Shown in pieces: positions 1 through 7,053 of a stretch of DNA of 9,785 nt. The stretch is from contig MGQD01000171.1 of the NCBI GenBank assembly GCA_001797695.1, positions 1-9,785 on the forward strand. Direction: 5' to 3'. This DNA is from Deltaproteobacteria bacterium RBG_13_49_15 (GTDB taxonomy: Bacteria; Desulfobacterota; Desulfobacteria; Desulfobacterales; UBA2156). The translations under genes and the position numbers were made by a program. The number at the start of each line of letters is the position of its first letter. The stretch's first letter is position 1. The notes below the pieces were generated by a model that saw nothing but the letters and a program-made list of their open reading frames with translations, searched no databases and had not been told where the DNA came from.

Positions 1-115
1 ATTTTCCGGCATCTGAGAATGAATCCGGCGTCACATTGAGGATTCCCATAACCCGTGTGGTTTGACCAAACGTCATTCGATATTTACCAAATGACATCTC
101 ATGCGTTTTTGGCAA
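1..115 (-). CDS. folP: Dihydropteroate synthase, N-terminal fragment (cut by window edge)
   Basis: Dihydropteroate synthase joins p-aminobenzoate to the pterin pyrophosphate in cytoplasmic folate synthesis and is the sulfonamide target. Reading leftward from base 115, the frame is open to base 1 and contains MGILNVTPDSFSDAGK (bases 49 to 2). This is the family's first signature, with the asparagine that helps bind Mg-pyrophosphate. Only about 38 codons are visible. The start is uncertain. An in-frame TAG lies at 133-131. The first candidate after it is TTG at 115-113, nine bases after an AGGACAGG purine stretch. ATG codons follow at 97-95 and 76-74, without a Shine-Dalgarno at normal distance. 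The gene begins 38 bases after the ftsH stop on the same strand, so the two are probably co-transcribed; ftsH-folP is a widespread order. Product identity is firm; the start is not. Confidence 0.88.
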   Translation of the reverse strand, partial: MPKTHEMSFGKYRMTFGQTTRVMGILNVTPDSFSDAGK

Positions 116-153
116 TTCGATGCACCTGTCCTAAATGATTTTTTCGAACCGGA

Positions 154-2010
154 TCAACTCTGGGAGGGCCCTGCAGATTTCGTTTCCTTATCCTCAATCT
201 GCCGGGATGGAAGCTTAAATCCCGGTCTCATTGAATAGATGAGTTTATCCAGCTCCTCTCCCATTACCGTTTCTTTTTCGAGAAGGAGCTCGGCGAGTTT
301 ATGAAGGATATCGAGATGTTCACTCAAGACCTGTTTCGAGCGTATATGGGCTTGGTCCACTAATTTTTTGATTTCCACGTCTATCTTTTTTGCCGTTTCC
401 TCTGAATAGTCGCGATGCTGCGCGATCTCCCGTCCCAGAAAAATATGCTCTTCTCCTTTGGCATATGAAAGAAGTCCGAGTTCGTCGCTCATCCCCCAGG
501 AGCGGACCATCAGTTCGGCCAGCGCGGTGGCCTGCTTAATGTCGTTGGCCGCACCGGTGCTGATCCGGTTGAATACGATTTCCTCGGCCGCCCTTCCGCC
601 GAAAGCGACCGACAATTCGCTTTCGAGCTGGTCTTTGTATTTATAATCGCGCTCCTCCGGTAAAAACCAGGTGATTCCGGCGGCACGCCCCCTGGGGATA
701 ATGGTTATCTTGTTAACGGCATCCGTACCGGGTAAAAACCGGGCTACCAGCGCATGCCCGCCCTCGTGATAGGCGGTGGTCTTCCGGTCATCCTCCCGGA
801 TCACTTTGGATTTTCGTTCAAGGCCCATGTAAACTTTATCTTTGGCATCCTCAAAATCCTGCATGTCGATTTTTTCTCTGTTCCGCTTGGCTCCGAGCAA
901 CGCCGCTTCATTGACAAGATTCTCGAGATCAGCTCCTGAAAATCCGGGCGTCCCTTTTGCCAATGAAGTAATATTGACACCCGGCGCCACGGGCGTCCTT
1001 CTCATATGGACCTGCAGTATCTTCTCGCGCCCCTTGATATCCGGAAGCGGAACCACCACCTGCCGATCGAAACGTCCTGGTCTGAGCAGGGCCGGATCAA
1101 GAACATCCGGCCGGTTCGTGGCTGAAATCAGAATGACCCCCTCATTCGATTCAAATCCGTCCATCTCGACCAGTAACTGGTTCAACGTCTGCTCCCGTTC
1201 ATCGTGGCCGCCTCCCAGACCGGCCCCCCTGTGGCGCCCAACAGCATCGATTTCGTCAATAAAGATGATGCAGGGAGCGTTTTTCTTTCCCTGGACGAAA
1301 AGATCGCGAACCCGGGATGCCCCAACTCCGACAAACATCTCAACAAAATCAGATCCGCTGATGCTGAAAAAAGGGACCCCTGCTTCTCCGGCAATCGCTC
1401 TTGCAAGAAGAGTCTTGCCGGTCCCGGGGGGACCCATCAGCAGAACTCCCTTTGGAATTCGACCCCCAAGGCGGGTGAATTTTTTCGGTTCTTTTAAAAA
1501 CTCGATGATCTCCTCCAGTTCCTCCTTGGCTTCGTCAATCCCGGCCACATCTTCGAAGGTCACCTTCGCCGATTGATCGGACATCAGACGGGCCCGGCTT
1601 TTTCCAAATGAGAGGGCTTTTCCGCCGCCGGCCTGCATTTGCCGCATGAAAAAAATCCAAACCGCAATCAGAGCGATCATCGGGAACCACGACACCAGAA
1701 CCGATATATACCAGGGGGACTCCGCCGGCGGCTTGGCGCTGATGGTGACCCCCTTTCCCCTTAAAATACGGATCAATTCATTGTCATGAGGAGCAAATAC
1801 CTTGAATCGGTTCCGGCTTGCGTCGGTGACAAAGAGCTCCTGCCCCTGAATCACCACATCAGAAACCCGCCCCCCTTCCACCATGGAGAGAAACTCGGTA
1901 TAACTGATGTTGGACTCGGATATGTTCCGTTGATTAAAAAGATTATAAAGCATGATCATCAGCAAGGTGATGACAAGCCACAACGCAAGGTTCTTGTGAA
2001 ACGGGTTCAA
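154..2010 (-). CDS. ftsH: ATP-dependent membrane zinc metalloprotease FtsH
   Basis: FtsH is a hexameric inner-membrane AAA+ protease that degrades misassembled membrane proteins and short-lived regulators such as sigma-32 and LpxC in E. coli. The 618 residues show the full family layout. A first membrane helix (about 7-25) is followed by a periplasmic domain of about 70 residues and a second helix (about 101-122). The AAA module has Walker A GPPGTGKT (193-200), pore loop FVGV (226-229), Walker B IIFIDEID (248-255) and the arginine-finger motif with R310 and R313. The peptidase zinc site is HEGGH (415-419), where the family usually has HEAGH, and the probable third ligand is D490. The start codon is TTG, chosen because GGAAGGAG sits seven bases upstream and the N-terminus aligns with the usual short cytoplasmic leader. 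The last 20 or so residues are a polar tail. It lies 108 bases after tilS and 38 before folP. Confidence 0.98.
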   Translation of the reverse strand: MNPFHKNLALWLVITLLMIMLYNLFNQRNISESNISYTEFLSMVEGGRVSDVVIQGQELFVTDASRNRFKVFAPHDNELIRILRGKGVTISAKPPAESPWYISVLVSWFPMIALIAVWIFFMRQMQAGGGKALSFGKSRARLMSDQSAKVTFEDVAGIDEAKEELEEIIEFLKEPKKFTRLGGRIPKGVLLMGPPGTGKTLLARAIAGEAGVPFFSISGSDFVEMFVGVGASRVRDLFVQGKKNAPCIIFIDEIDAVGRHRGAGLGGGHDEREQTLNQLLVEMDGFESNEGVILISATNRPDVLDPALLRPGRFDRQVVVPLPDIKGREKILQVHMRRTPVAPGVNITSLAKGTPGFSGADLENLVNEAALLGAKRNREKIDMQDFEDAKDKVYMGLERKSKVIREDDRKTTAYHEGGHALVARFLPGTDAVNKITIIPRGRAAGITWFLPEERDYKYKDQLESELSVAFGGRAAEEIVFNRISTGAANDIKQATALAELMVRSWGMSDELGLLSYAKGEEHIFLGREIAQHRDYSEETAKKIDVEIKKLVDQAHIRSKQVLSEHLDILHKLAELLLEKETVMGEELDKLIYSMRPGFKLPSRQIEDKETKSAGPSQS

Positions 2011-2017
2011 CTCTAAA

Positions 2018-2025
2018 CTCCTTCC
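2018..2025 (-). promoter_or_regulatory. Ribosome binding site fixing the TTG start of ftsH
   Basis: On the minus strand GGAAGGAG ends seven bases before the TTG at 2010-2008. No ATG or GTG in frame lies nearby at good spacing, so this site decides the start. A strong Shine-Dalgarno paired with a weak start codon can hold expression at a moderate, fixed level; that effect is inferred. Confidence 0.8.
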
Positions 2026-2118
2026 GGGATAATGACAGGTAATCTGGCGAAAGAGGGGTATTCACCGTGTTCTGGAACGGCACCTGGTCATTTAAGTTTT
2101 TATTTTTTTGGCGGTACT

Positions 2119-3603
2119 CTAACCATTTTTGTACGGGAAATCAAGGGATAGTTCTGCCCGCATGACGCTGCGGGTCGATCCATCCACTTTAACCGAGTCG
2201 TCTATGCGGTGCCCTGCCAGCCAGATGATCCGGTTTTGCGATAGAAGAATCGGGGATAGGACCCGGTCCGCTCTCGAAACCTTATGATCGATAAAAAATT
2301 TTTTTACCTTTTGGGCGCCTTGCAGACCCAGTGGATGAAATCGATCTCCAGGGTTGACATTTCTTATCGTCAGCGGAAAATGGATCTTCTTTGCATCGAA
2401 AAATGCGATGTTTCCATCTCCATTTCGATAATCGACACTTCTTTTTGATGTTAATCGTCTGACCCTTAAGATTTTGCCGATTTCCTCAATAATCAAAACA
2501 CCGGGCCCCTTGAGCAGGTATTGAAATAAAACGCTTTCTCCTTTCGCATGACGGCAAGTTGGCTTTTGTCTTGCGACGTTTATCTCCAAGGTTCGCTTTT
2601 GGATCGTCAAGAGGCTTTGATCCATAATTATTCGAATATGATCAGGCAAATGAATCTCTTTCGGAGAATGAATTCCCTTGATCAGTCCGACTGTCCTTTC
2701 GATATGTGTAAATCCGATGCGGCGCAAATTCCCCTTGACGCTTTCGATTCCCATTCGAAGAATCCGGCGCAGGACCGCCGGATGGGCGCTTTTTAGTTCA
2801 TCCATCTTTAAAGTCAGAAGGGCGCCCTCTTGCTTTACCATAGTGGATTGAAAAATGGACTCCATGACGGAGTGTATCCATTCCTCCTCCGATCTTGCAA
2901 TGTCGGCGAAGCGGTTCAACGCCTGTTCCACGTTTTTGTTAAACGAAGCTTCTATAAAAGGGATTAGTCGGTGGCGGATCCGGTTCCGTAAAAATCTCAG
3001 GTCGTTGTTCGAGGCATCATTAGTGCATTTCAGCCGTTCCCTGTCTAAAAAGTCCATGATTTCATCCCGCGTGCACCGAATCAGCGGACGGATAATCCTA
3101 TACCCGCCTCCCACATCTTCTCTCACCGGCGGGATCCCTGAAATGCCCAATAAGCCGGATCCTCTGATCAGCCGCATCAGAACCAATTCCGCATTATCGC
3201 CGGCATGATGAGCGAGTGCAACTCGGCTAAACTGATGCCGCACGGCAATCTCCTTGAAAAAGGCGTATCGGCACTCCCTTGCCTTCTCTTCCAAAGAGCC
3301 AGCCTCTCTGGTTTTCCAGTAGTTCGGATCTATTTTCTTAATAAAATAGGGTAAGTTAAGGGATTCGGCCATCGATTTGACAAACTCGGCATCTTCATCC
3401 GAAACCGCTGGTCTAAGAGAATGATTAAGATGAGCCACTCCAAGTGTAAACGGAATATCCCCTGAAACGATATAAAGCAGATGAAGAAGCGCAATCGAGT
3501 CCGGGCCGCCGGATACACCGACCAAAACCGCATCTCCCTTATGAATCATATTGCATTCGGTAATCGTCTGATGCATTTTCTTCAGGATTTGATATCGATC
3601 CAT
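2119..3603 (-). CDS. tilS: tRNA(Ile)-lysidine synthetase
   Basis: TilS attaches lysine to C34 of the tRNA-Ile with a CAU anticodon, using ATP, so that it reads AUA. It is a cytoplasmic N-type ATP pyrophosphatase. The loop SGGPDS lies at residues 31-36 of the 494-residue form chosen here, followed by the AHHAGDNAE motif and the RNRIRHRLIP segment typical of the family. A middle substrate-binding domain follows, then a TilS C-terminal domain (RFHPLGLQGAQKVKKFF near the end). The frame stays open up to 3720 and could give 533 residues. I chose the ATG at 3603-3601 because TilS proteins usually have about 25-30 residues before SGGPDS, and because a promoter-like pair lies just upstream within the longer frame. 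No start has a clear Shine-Dalgarno. It is the first gene of a leftward tilS-ftsH-folP cluster, divergent from the SRP RNA gene. Confidence 0.95.
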   Translation of the reverse strand: MDRYQILKKMHQTITECNMIHKGDAVLVGVSGGPDSIALLHLLYIVSGDIPFTLGVAHLNHSLRPAVSDEDAEFVKSMAESLNLPYFIKKIDPNYWKTREAGSLEEKARECRYAFFKEIAVRHQFSRVALAHHAGDNAELVLMRLIRGSGLLGISGIPPVREDVGGGYRIIRPLIRCTRDEIMDFLDRERLKCTNDASNNDLRFLRNRIRHRLIPFIEASFNKNVEQALNRFADIARSEEEWIHSVMESIFQSTMVKQEGALLTLKMDELKSAHPAVLRRILRMGIESVKGNLRRIGFTHIERTVGLIKGIHSPKEIHLPDHIRIIMDQSLLTIQKRTLEINVARQKPTCRHAKGESVLFQYLLKGPGVLIIEEIGKILRVRRLTSKRSVDYRNGDGNIAFFDAKKIHFPLTIRNVNPGDRFHPLGLQGAQKVKKFFIDHKVSRADRVLSPILLSQNRIIWLAGHRIDDSVKVDGSTRSVMRAELSLDFPYKNG

Positions 3604-3652
3604 TTTTGCTATCGAAGTTATGGAATTCCCACAAATCGATTGTAACTCTAAC

Positions 3653-3681
3653 ATTTTATGACTATTTATCGCCATTGATAA
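3653..3681 (-). promoter_or_regulatory. Candidate sigma-70 promoter for tilS
   Basis: On the minus strand TTATCA (3681-3676) and TAAAAT (3658-3653) are separated by 17 bases, matching consensus at 4/6 and 5/6. Transcription would start near 3646, leaving a leader of about 43 bases before the ATG at 3603. It lies inside the longer possible tilS frame, so it supports the shorter start. AT-rich intergenic DNA gives such matches by chance, so the call is tentative. Confidence 0.35.
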
Positions 3682-3827
3682 AATGGATGGCATCATCTGA
3701 TTCCGTTGATACCGTCCCATCGTCTTTGTTGATGGTATGGAATGGAAGAAATGATGTCAATATGAAATACCCGATATTGATATGTATCCGACACTTATTC
3801 CATGATCTTGTGGCAGTAAAAAAGACG

Positions 3828-3853
3828 TTCCGTTTTTACTTGAAAAAACGGAA
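3828..3853. repeat. 10-bp perfect inverted repeat over the SRP RNA -35 box
   Basis: TTCCGTTTTT (3828-3837) and its exact reverse complement AAAAACGGAA (3844-3853) are separated by six bases. The right arm and spacer overlap the TTGAAA -35 element (3840-3845) of the SRP RNA promoter. It could be an operator for a dimeric regulator or a transcript hairpin from leftward or upstream readthrough. No regulator is identified. Confidence 0.6.
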
Positions 3854-3867
3854 AAGTGCTATATTAT
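3840..3867 (+). promoter_or_regulatory. Sigma-70 promoter of the SRP RNA gene
   Basis: TTGAAA (3840-3845, 5/6) and TATTAT (3862-3867, 5/6) are separated by 16 bases. The predicted start is near 3873-3875, exactly where the terminal helix of the SRP RNA begins. An alternative extended -10 reading is TGCTATATT (3857-3865), but its spacing to TTGAAA is only 14. Confidence 0.7.
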
Positions 3868-3872
3868 ATTGC

Positions 3873-4130
3873 CGGTTGTGCTAGGCGGGGAGCTAGCGGT
3901 GCCCTGTACCCGAAATCCGCTTCATGCGGGGCTGAATCCCCTTCTTAGGGTTTGATCCCCAAAACGTCGGCTGTCTGGCCGGCCTCTGCGCAACAGCCGG
4001 TTATGAACCTCGTCAGGTCCGGAAGGAAGCAGCGATAAATGATGCGGGCTGTGTCGCGGATCGACCCCGGCCGTATGAACAATTGACGTATCTTTTTGGG
4101 AAAAACTCGAAGTTGGGTGCACAGCCGCTT
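3873..4130 (+). ncRNA. ffs: Signal recognition particle RNA, large type with Alu domain
   Basis: This is the RNA core of the signal recognition particle, which binds Ffh and brings nascent membrane and secreted proteins to FtsY. The Ffh-binding S-domain tip is plain: GTCAGGTCCGGAAGGAAGC begins at 4012, with the GGAA tetraloop and the asymmetric-loop sequence. The 5' part matches the Alu domain of Bacillus-type scRNA. Helix 3 is GGGG (3887-3890) with CCCT (3902-3905). Helix 4 is CCCG (3909-3912) with CGGG (3927-3930). Loops AGCGG (3895-3899) and CCGCT (3917-3921) can pair as the known loop-loop contact. The ends close through CGGTTGTGC (3873-3881) and GCACAGCCG (4119-4127, one G-U pair). The length of about 258 nt is close to the Bacillus RNA of about 270 nt and far above E. 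coli 4.5S RNA (114 nt). The exact ends are approximate; a T-run at 4129-4132 may mark the 3' end. Confidence 0.93.
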
Positions 4131-4155
4131 TTCCGTTTAAAATCCTTCCCTTGCC

Positions 4156-4183
4156 TTGACATCGCATGAACTCGTCTTAAATT
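4156..4183 (+). promoter_or_regulatory. Candidate promoter for grpE-dnaK
   Basis: A perfect TTGACA (4156-4161) is followed after 16 bases by TAAATT (4178-4183), a weak -10 at 4/6. It would give a leader of about 145 bases before grpE. I see no sigma-32 style -10 (CCCCAT) and no CIRCE operator here, so heat control is not evident from this site. Confidence 0.45.
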
Positions 4184-4238
4184 TTGTTAACTATTCATTG
4201 CCTATTATTGCCACCGGCAGTGGATGGTTTCATTGTCA

Positions 4239-4282
4239 TGAGGCTCTCAATCAAAACCATGCAATGGAATTTGAGAGGCTCA
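4239..4282 (+). promoter_or_regulatory. Large stem-loop in the grpE leader
   Basis: TGAGGCTCTCAA (4239-4250) pairs with TTGAGAGGCTCA (4271-4282) over 11 of 12 positions, with one G-G mismatch. A second short hairpin, CCAT (4257-4260) with ATGG (4264-4267), sits inside the loop. A T-rich run follows at 4285-4293. It could be a weak or conditional terminator between the SRP RNA and grpE, an attenuator, or a structured leader with RNA-thermometer behaviour. It ends about 54 bases before the ATG and does not cover the Shine-Dalgarno. Confidence 0.55.
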
Positions 4283-4336
4283 GGTTTATTTTTGCGTTTA
4301 AATTTTAATTTTGGAAACAGGAGACACTTCTGAAAA

Positions 4337-4951
4337 ATGACGGGTACGGACTTGTTGGAACTGGGAAAAGAAAATAACCGTTTAGATGATGTGAAAGGGG
4401 TTGATCGTCCTCCTCGGGAACCTGACAATCTATCCGAAGAAACAATCCAGGATACGGAAAAAGAACTTCAAGTCCGGCTTGAACGCACTGAGATTCAAGC
4501 CAAGGAAAACTATGATCGGCTCCTGAGGGTTTCTGCGGATTTCGAGAATTACAAAAAACGTATGAACCGTGAATCGGAAAGTTTTAAAAAATATGCCAAC
4601 GAGTCGCTTATCAGGGAACTGCTTCCGGTGGTGGATAATCTTGAGCGGGCTTTTGATTCCGCATCTCTCAACCAGGAAGCGTCGCAGTCCCTCGTAAAAG
4701 GCGTCCACTTGACCATTTCAGAGATTCAAAACATTTTTAAACGATTTTCCGTGAAACCCATTTCTTCCGTGAATAAACCGTTTGACCCTGCATTTCATCA
4801 GGCAGTCATCCAGGAAGAAACCGATGCGGTTGACGAAAACATGGTTATAAAGGAACTTCAGAAGGGGTATCTGATTCATGACCGGTTGTTAAGGCCGGCC
4901 ATGGTCGTTGTGTCCAAGTCTCCGGCAAACCAGAACAAAGACAACGAATAA
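4337..4951 (+). CDS. grpE: Nucleotide exchange factor GrpE
   Basis: GrpE is the homodimeric cytoplasmic exchange factor that releases ADP from DnaK and helps sense heat. The 204 residues show the expected order. A poorly conserved acidic N-terminus (about 1-35) leads into a long charged helix that forms the dimer coiled coil (about 38-90, including RVSADFENYKKRMNRE). The four-helix bundle core (RELLPVVDNLERAF) follows, then the C-terminal beta wing with the family signature KGYLIHDRLLRPAMVVVSK at 176-194. The start is the first ATG after AGGAGA (4319-4324); the 12-base gap is long, so initiation may be modest. dnaK follows after 68 bases with its own strong ribosome site. hrcA, the usual upstream partner in many operons, is absent; the SRP RNA gene is there instead. 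Confidence 0.97.
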   Translation: MTGTDLLELGKENNRLDDVKGVDRPPREPDNLSEETIQDTEKELQVRLERTEIQAKENYDRLLRVSADFENYKKRMNRESESFKKYANESLIRELLPVVDNLERAFDSASLNQEASQSLVKGVHLTISEIQNIFKRFSVKPISSVNKPFDPAFHQAVIQEETDAVDENMVIKELQKGYLIHDRLLRPAMVVVSKSPANQNKDNE

Positions 4952-5019
4952 TAAATGCAATCAAACCGAAACGATAAGGGAAAACATACGACCGGCAATC
5001 ATATGAAGGAGGAAAGCAA

Positions 5020-6951
5020 ATGAGCAAAGTCATCGGTATCGACCTGGGTACGACCAACTCCTGTGTGGCGATCATGGAAGGTGGCGAAACCAAAGTCATC
5101 ACCAATCCCGAGGGTGGTCGAACAACCCCGTCCATTGTCGCCATATCCGACAACGGGGAACGCCTGGTGGGTCAAATCGCTAAAAGACAAGCCATCACAA
5201 ACCCTGAAAATACGGTATTTGCCGTCAAAAGGCTTATCGGACGCAAATACGCATCCGTTGAAGTCCAAAAAGATATCAAAATACTTCCTTACAAAATCGA
5301 GCAGGCTAATAACGGTGATGTGCGGATCAATTTGAAAGGAAAGCATTACAGCCCTGCGGAAATTTCTTCATTTATTTTATCCTACATGAAGCGGAGCGCT
5401 GAAGAGTACTTAGGGGAAAAAGTGACGGATGCGGTCGTCACGGTTCCGGCCTATTTTGACGACAGTCAGCGGCAGGCCACCAAGGATGCCGGAAAAATCG
5501 CCGGACTCAATGTGCTCCGGATTATTAATGAACCGACGGCAGCTTCGTTGGCGTATGGATTGGACAAAAGAAAAGAGGAAAAAATCGCCGTCTTTGATCT
5601 CGGGGGGGGCACCTTCGATATCTCCATTCTGGAAATCGGCGAAGGGGTTTTCGAAGTCAAATCCACCAACGGCGATACCCATCTCGGAGGGGAAGATTTC
5701 GATCTGCGCCTTATCGACTACCTGGCTGACGAGTTTAAGAAGGATCAGGGCATCGATCTTCGAAGGGATAAGATGGCGTTGCAGCGCTTGAAAGAGGCGT
5801 CTGAAAAAGCAAAAATCGAATTGTCCACTTCCATGGAAACCGACATCAACCTTCCATTCATCACCGCGGATGCCAGCGGGCCCAAACATCTGAACATCAA
5901 AATTACCCGGGCAAAGCTCGAATCCCTGGTAGAAGACCTTCTGGATAAATTGGAAAGCCCCTGCCGGATTGCGCTTAAAGACGCCGGATTGACGTCGAGG
6001 GAAATCAATGAGGTCATCCTTGTGGGAGGAATGATCCGGATGCCGGCTGTTCACGCAAGAGTTAAAAACATTTTTGGAAAAGAACCAAATAAAGGGGTTA
6101 ATCCGGATGAAGTGGTGGCCGTCGGCGCTGCCATTCAGGCCGGCGTTCTAAAAGGAGACGTGAAAGACGTCCTCCTTCTGGATGTCACCCCCCTTTCTTT
6201 AGGAATCGAAACATTGGGAAGCGTCATGACGAAACTCATCGAAAAAAATACCACGATTCCCACTCGGAAAAGCCAGATCTTTTCCACTGCTGCCGACAGT
6301 CAACCCGCCGTTTCCATCCATGTACTTCAAGGCGAACGGGAAATGGCGACTGGAAACAAAACCTTGGGGAGGTTTGAACTGGTCGGCATTCCGCCGGCAC
6401 CCCGTGGAATTCCTCAAATCGAGGTCACCTTCGATATCGACGCAAACGGCATCGTTCATGTTGCAGCAAAAGACCTGGCAACCGGAAAGGAGCAATCCAT
6501 ACAAATTACCGCTTCCTCCGGTCTCACAAGGGAAGAGATCGACCGGCTCGTCAAGGATGCCGAAGTCCATGCAGAAGAAGATAAGCGGAAGAAAGAATTG
6601 GCCGAAGCCAGAAACCATGCCGATTCGCTGATTTACGCCACTGAAAAATCTATCAAGGACCTGGGTGATAAAGTGGATGGCGCCACAAAAAGCCAGGTGG
6701 AGGAAGCCATTCGCCGCCTTAAAAAAAGCATGGAAGGAGAAGATGTTTCAGAGATTCGCCGGTTAAGCGACGAACTCACTCAAACCTCTCATAAAATCGC
6801 AGAAGCCATGTATCAGAAGGCCTCTCAGGCCGGAAAGCAACAAGGAGCAGGTGATAGGAGCGGCGACGGATCTCAGCAGGCACGATCCTCCGGACCCGAA
6901 GAAGATGTCGTGGATGCTGATTTTGAAGAAGTTAAGGATGATAAAAAATAG
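5020..6951 (+). CDS. dnaK: Chaperone protein DnaK (Hsp70)
   Basis: DnaK is the ATP-driven cytoplasmic Hsp70 that binds exposed hydrophobic segments, working with GrpE and a J-protein. The 643 residues match the usual full length. The actin-like ATPase domain opens with GIDLGTTNSCVA (6-17), has FDLGGGTFD (192-200) and the late ATP-binding motif VILVGGMIRMP. The hydrophobic linker VLLLD (384-388) leads to the beta-sandwich substrate domain beginning DVTPLSLGIET. A helical lid and a disordered tail ending in the typical DVVDADFEEVKDDKK follow. Start ATG 5020 has AAGGAGG (5006-5012) seven bases upstream. It is likely transcribed with grpE and closed by the hairpin at 6974-7012. No dnaJ follows, so the J-domain partner must be encoded elsewhere. 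No catalytic residue appears changed. Confidence 0.99.
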   Translation: MSKVIGIDLGTTNSCVAIMEGGETKVITNPEGGRTTPSIVAISDNGERLVGQIAKRQAITNPENTVFAVKRLIGRKYASVEVQKDIKILPYKIEQANNGDVRINLKGKHYSPAEISSFILSYMKRSAEEYLGEKVTDAVVTVPAYFDDSQRQATKDAGKIAGLNVLRIINEPTAASLAYGLDKRKEEKIAVFDLGGGTFDISILEIGEGVFEVKSTNGDTHLGGEDFDLRLIDYLADEFKKDQGIDLRRDKMALQRLKEASEKAKIELSTSMETDINLPFITADASGPKHLNIKITRAKLESLVEDLLDKLESPCRIALKDAGLTSREINEVILVGGMIRMPAVHARVKNIFGKEPNKGVNPDEVVAVGAAIQAGVLKGDVKDVLLLDVTPLSLGIETLGSVMTKLIEKNTTIPTRKSQIFSTAADSQPAVSIHVLQGEREMATGNKTLGRFELVGIPPAPRGIPQIEVTFDIDANGIVHVAAKDLATGKEQSIQITASSGLTREEIDRLVKDAEVHAEEDKRKKELAEARNHADSLIYATEKSIKDLGDKVDGATKSQVEEAIRRLKKSMEGEDVSEIRRLSDELTQTSHKIAEAMYQKASQAGKQQGAGDRSGDGSQQARSSGPEEDVVDADFEEVKDDKK

Positions 6952-6973
6952 ATTGGTTGTGAAAAAATAATAA

Positions 6974-7012
6974 ATCCCGCGATGCCGTCATCGGCATTGC
7001 GGGATTTTTTTT
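6974..7012. terminator. Strong, probably bidirectional Rho-independent terminator
   Basis: A 14-bp stem with one G-U pair (6974-6987 with 6992-7005) closes a TCAT loop and is followed by eight T residues on the plus strand (7005-7012), ending dnaK transcription. On the minus strand the same hairpin is followed by a T-rich stretch (complement of 6962-6973), so it can also stop the converging gene at 7054-7578. Confidence 0.93.
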
Positions 7013-7053
7013 AGAATCGGTTTTAAGTTAACGCAACTGTTTTCGGAAATCGT

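Noticed and set aside
842..1576. Open plus-strand frame of 244 codons opposite ftsH
   Set aside because: It is fully antisense to a well-conserved ftsH, has no recognisable domain, and is rich in Ser/Pro/Arg as expected of a shadow frame.
2040..2075. Weak inverted repeat in the tilS-ftsH gap, considered as a terminator
   Set aside because: The pairing is short and broken, and no T-run follows it on the transcribed minus strand; the two genes are more likely co-transcribed.
3604..3720. N-terminal extension of tilS to the ATG at 3720
   Set aside because: The extra 39 residues do not resemble TilS, no start there has a ribosome site, and a promoter-like element lies within the stretch.
3606..3884. 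Open plus-strand frame of 92 codons between tilS and the SRP RNA
   Set aside because: It crosses the tilS start region and the SRP RNA promoter and has no Shine-Dalgarno or known motif.
4156..4336. CIRCE operator or sigma-32 promoter before grpE
   Set aside because: Neither the TTAGCACTC/GAGTGCTAA arms nor a CCCCAT-type -10 at suitable spacing is present.
5410..6054. Open minus-strand frame of 214 codons opposite dnaK
   Set aside because: It lies wholly within the conserved ATPase domain of dnaK; long antisense frames are common there because of codon bias, and no ribosome site is evident.
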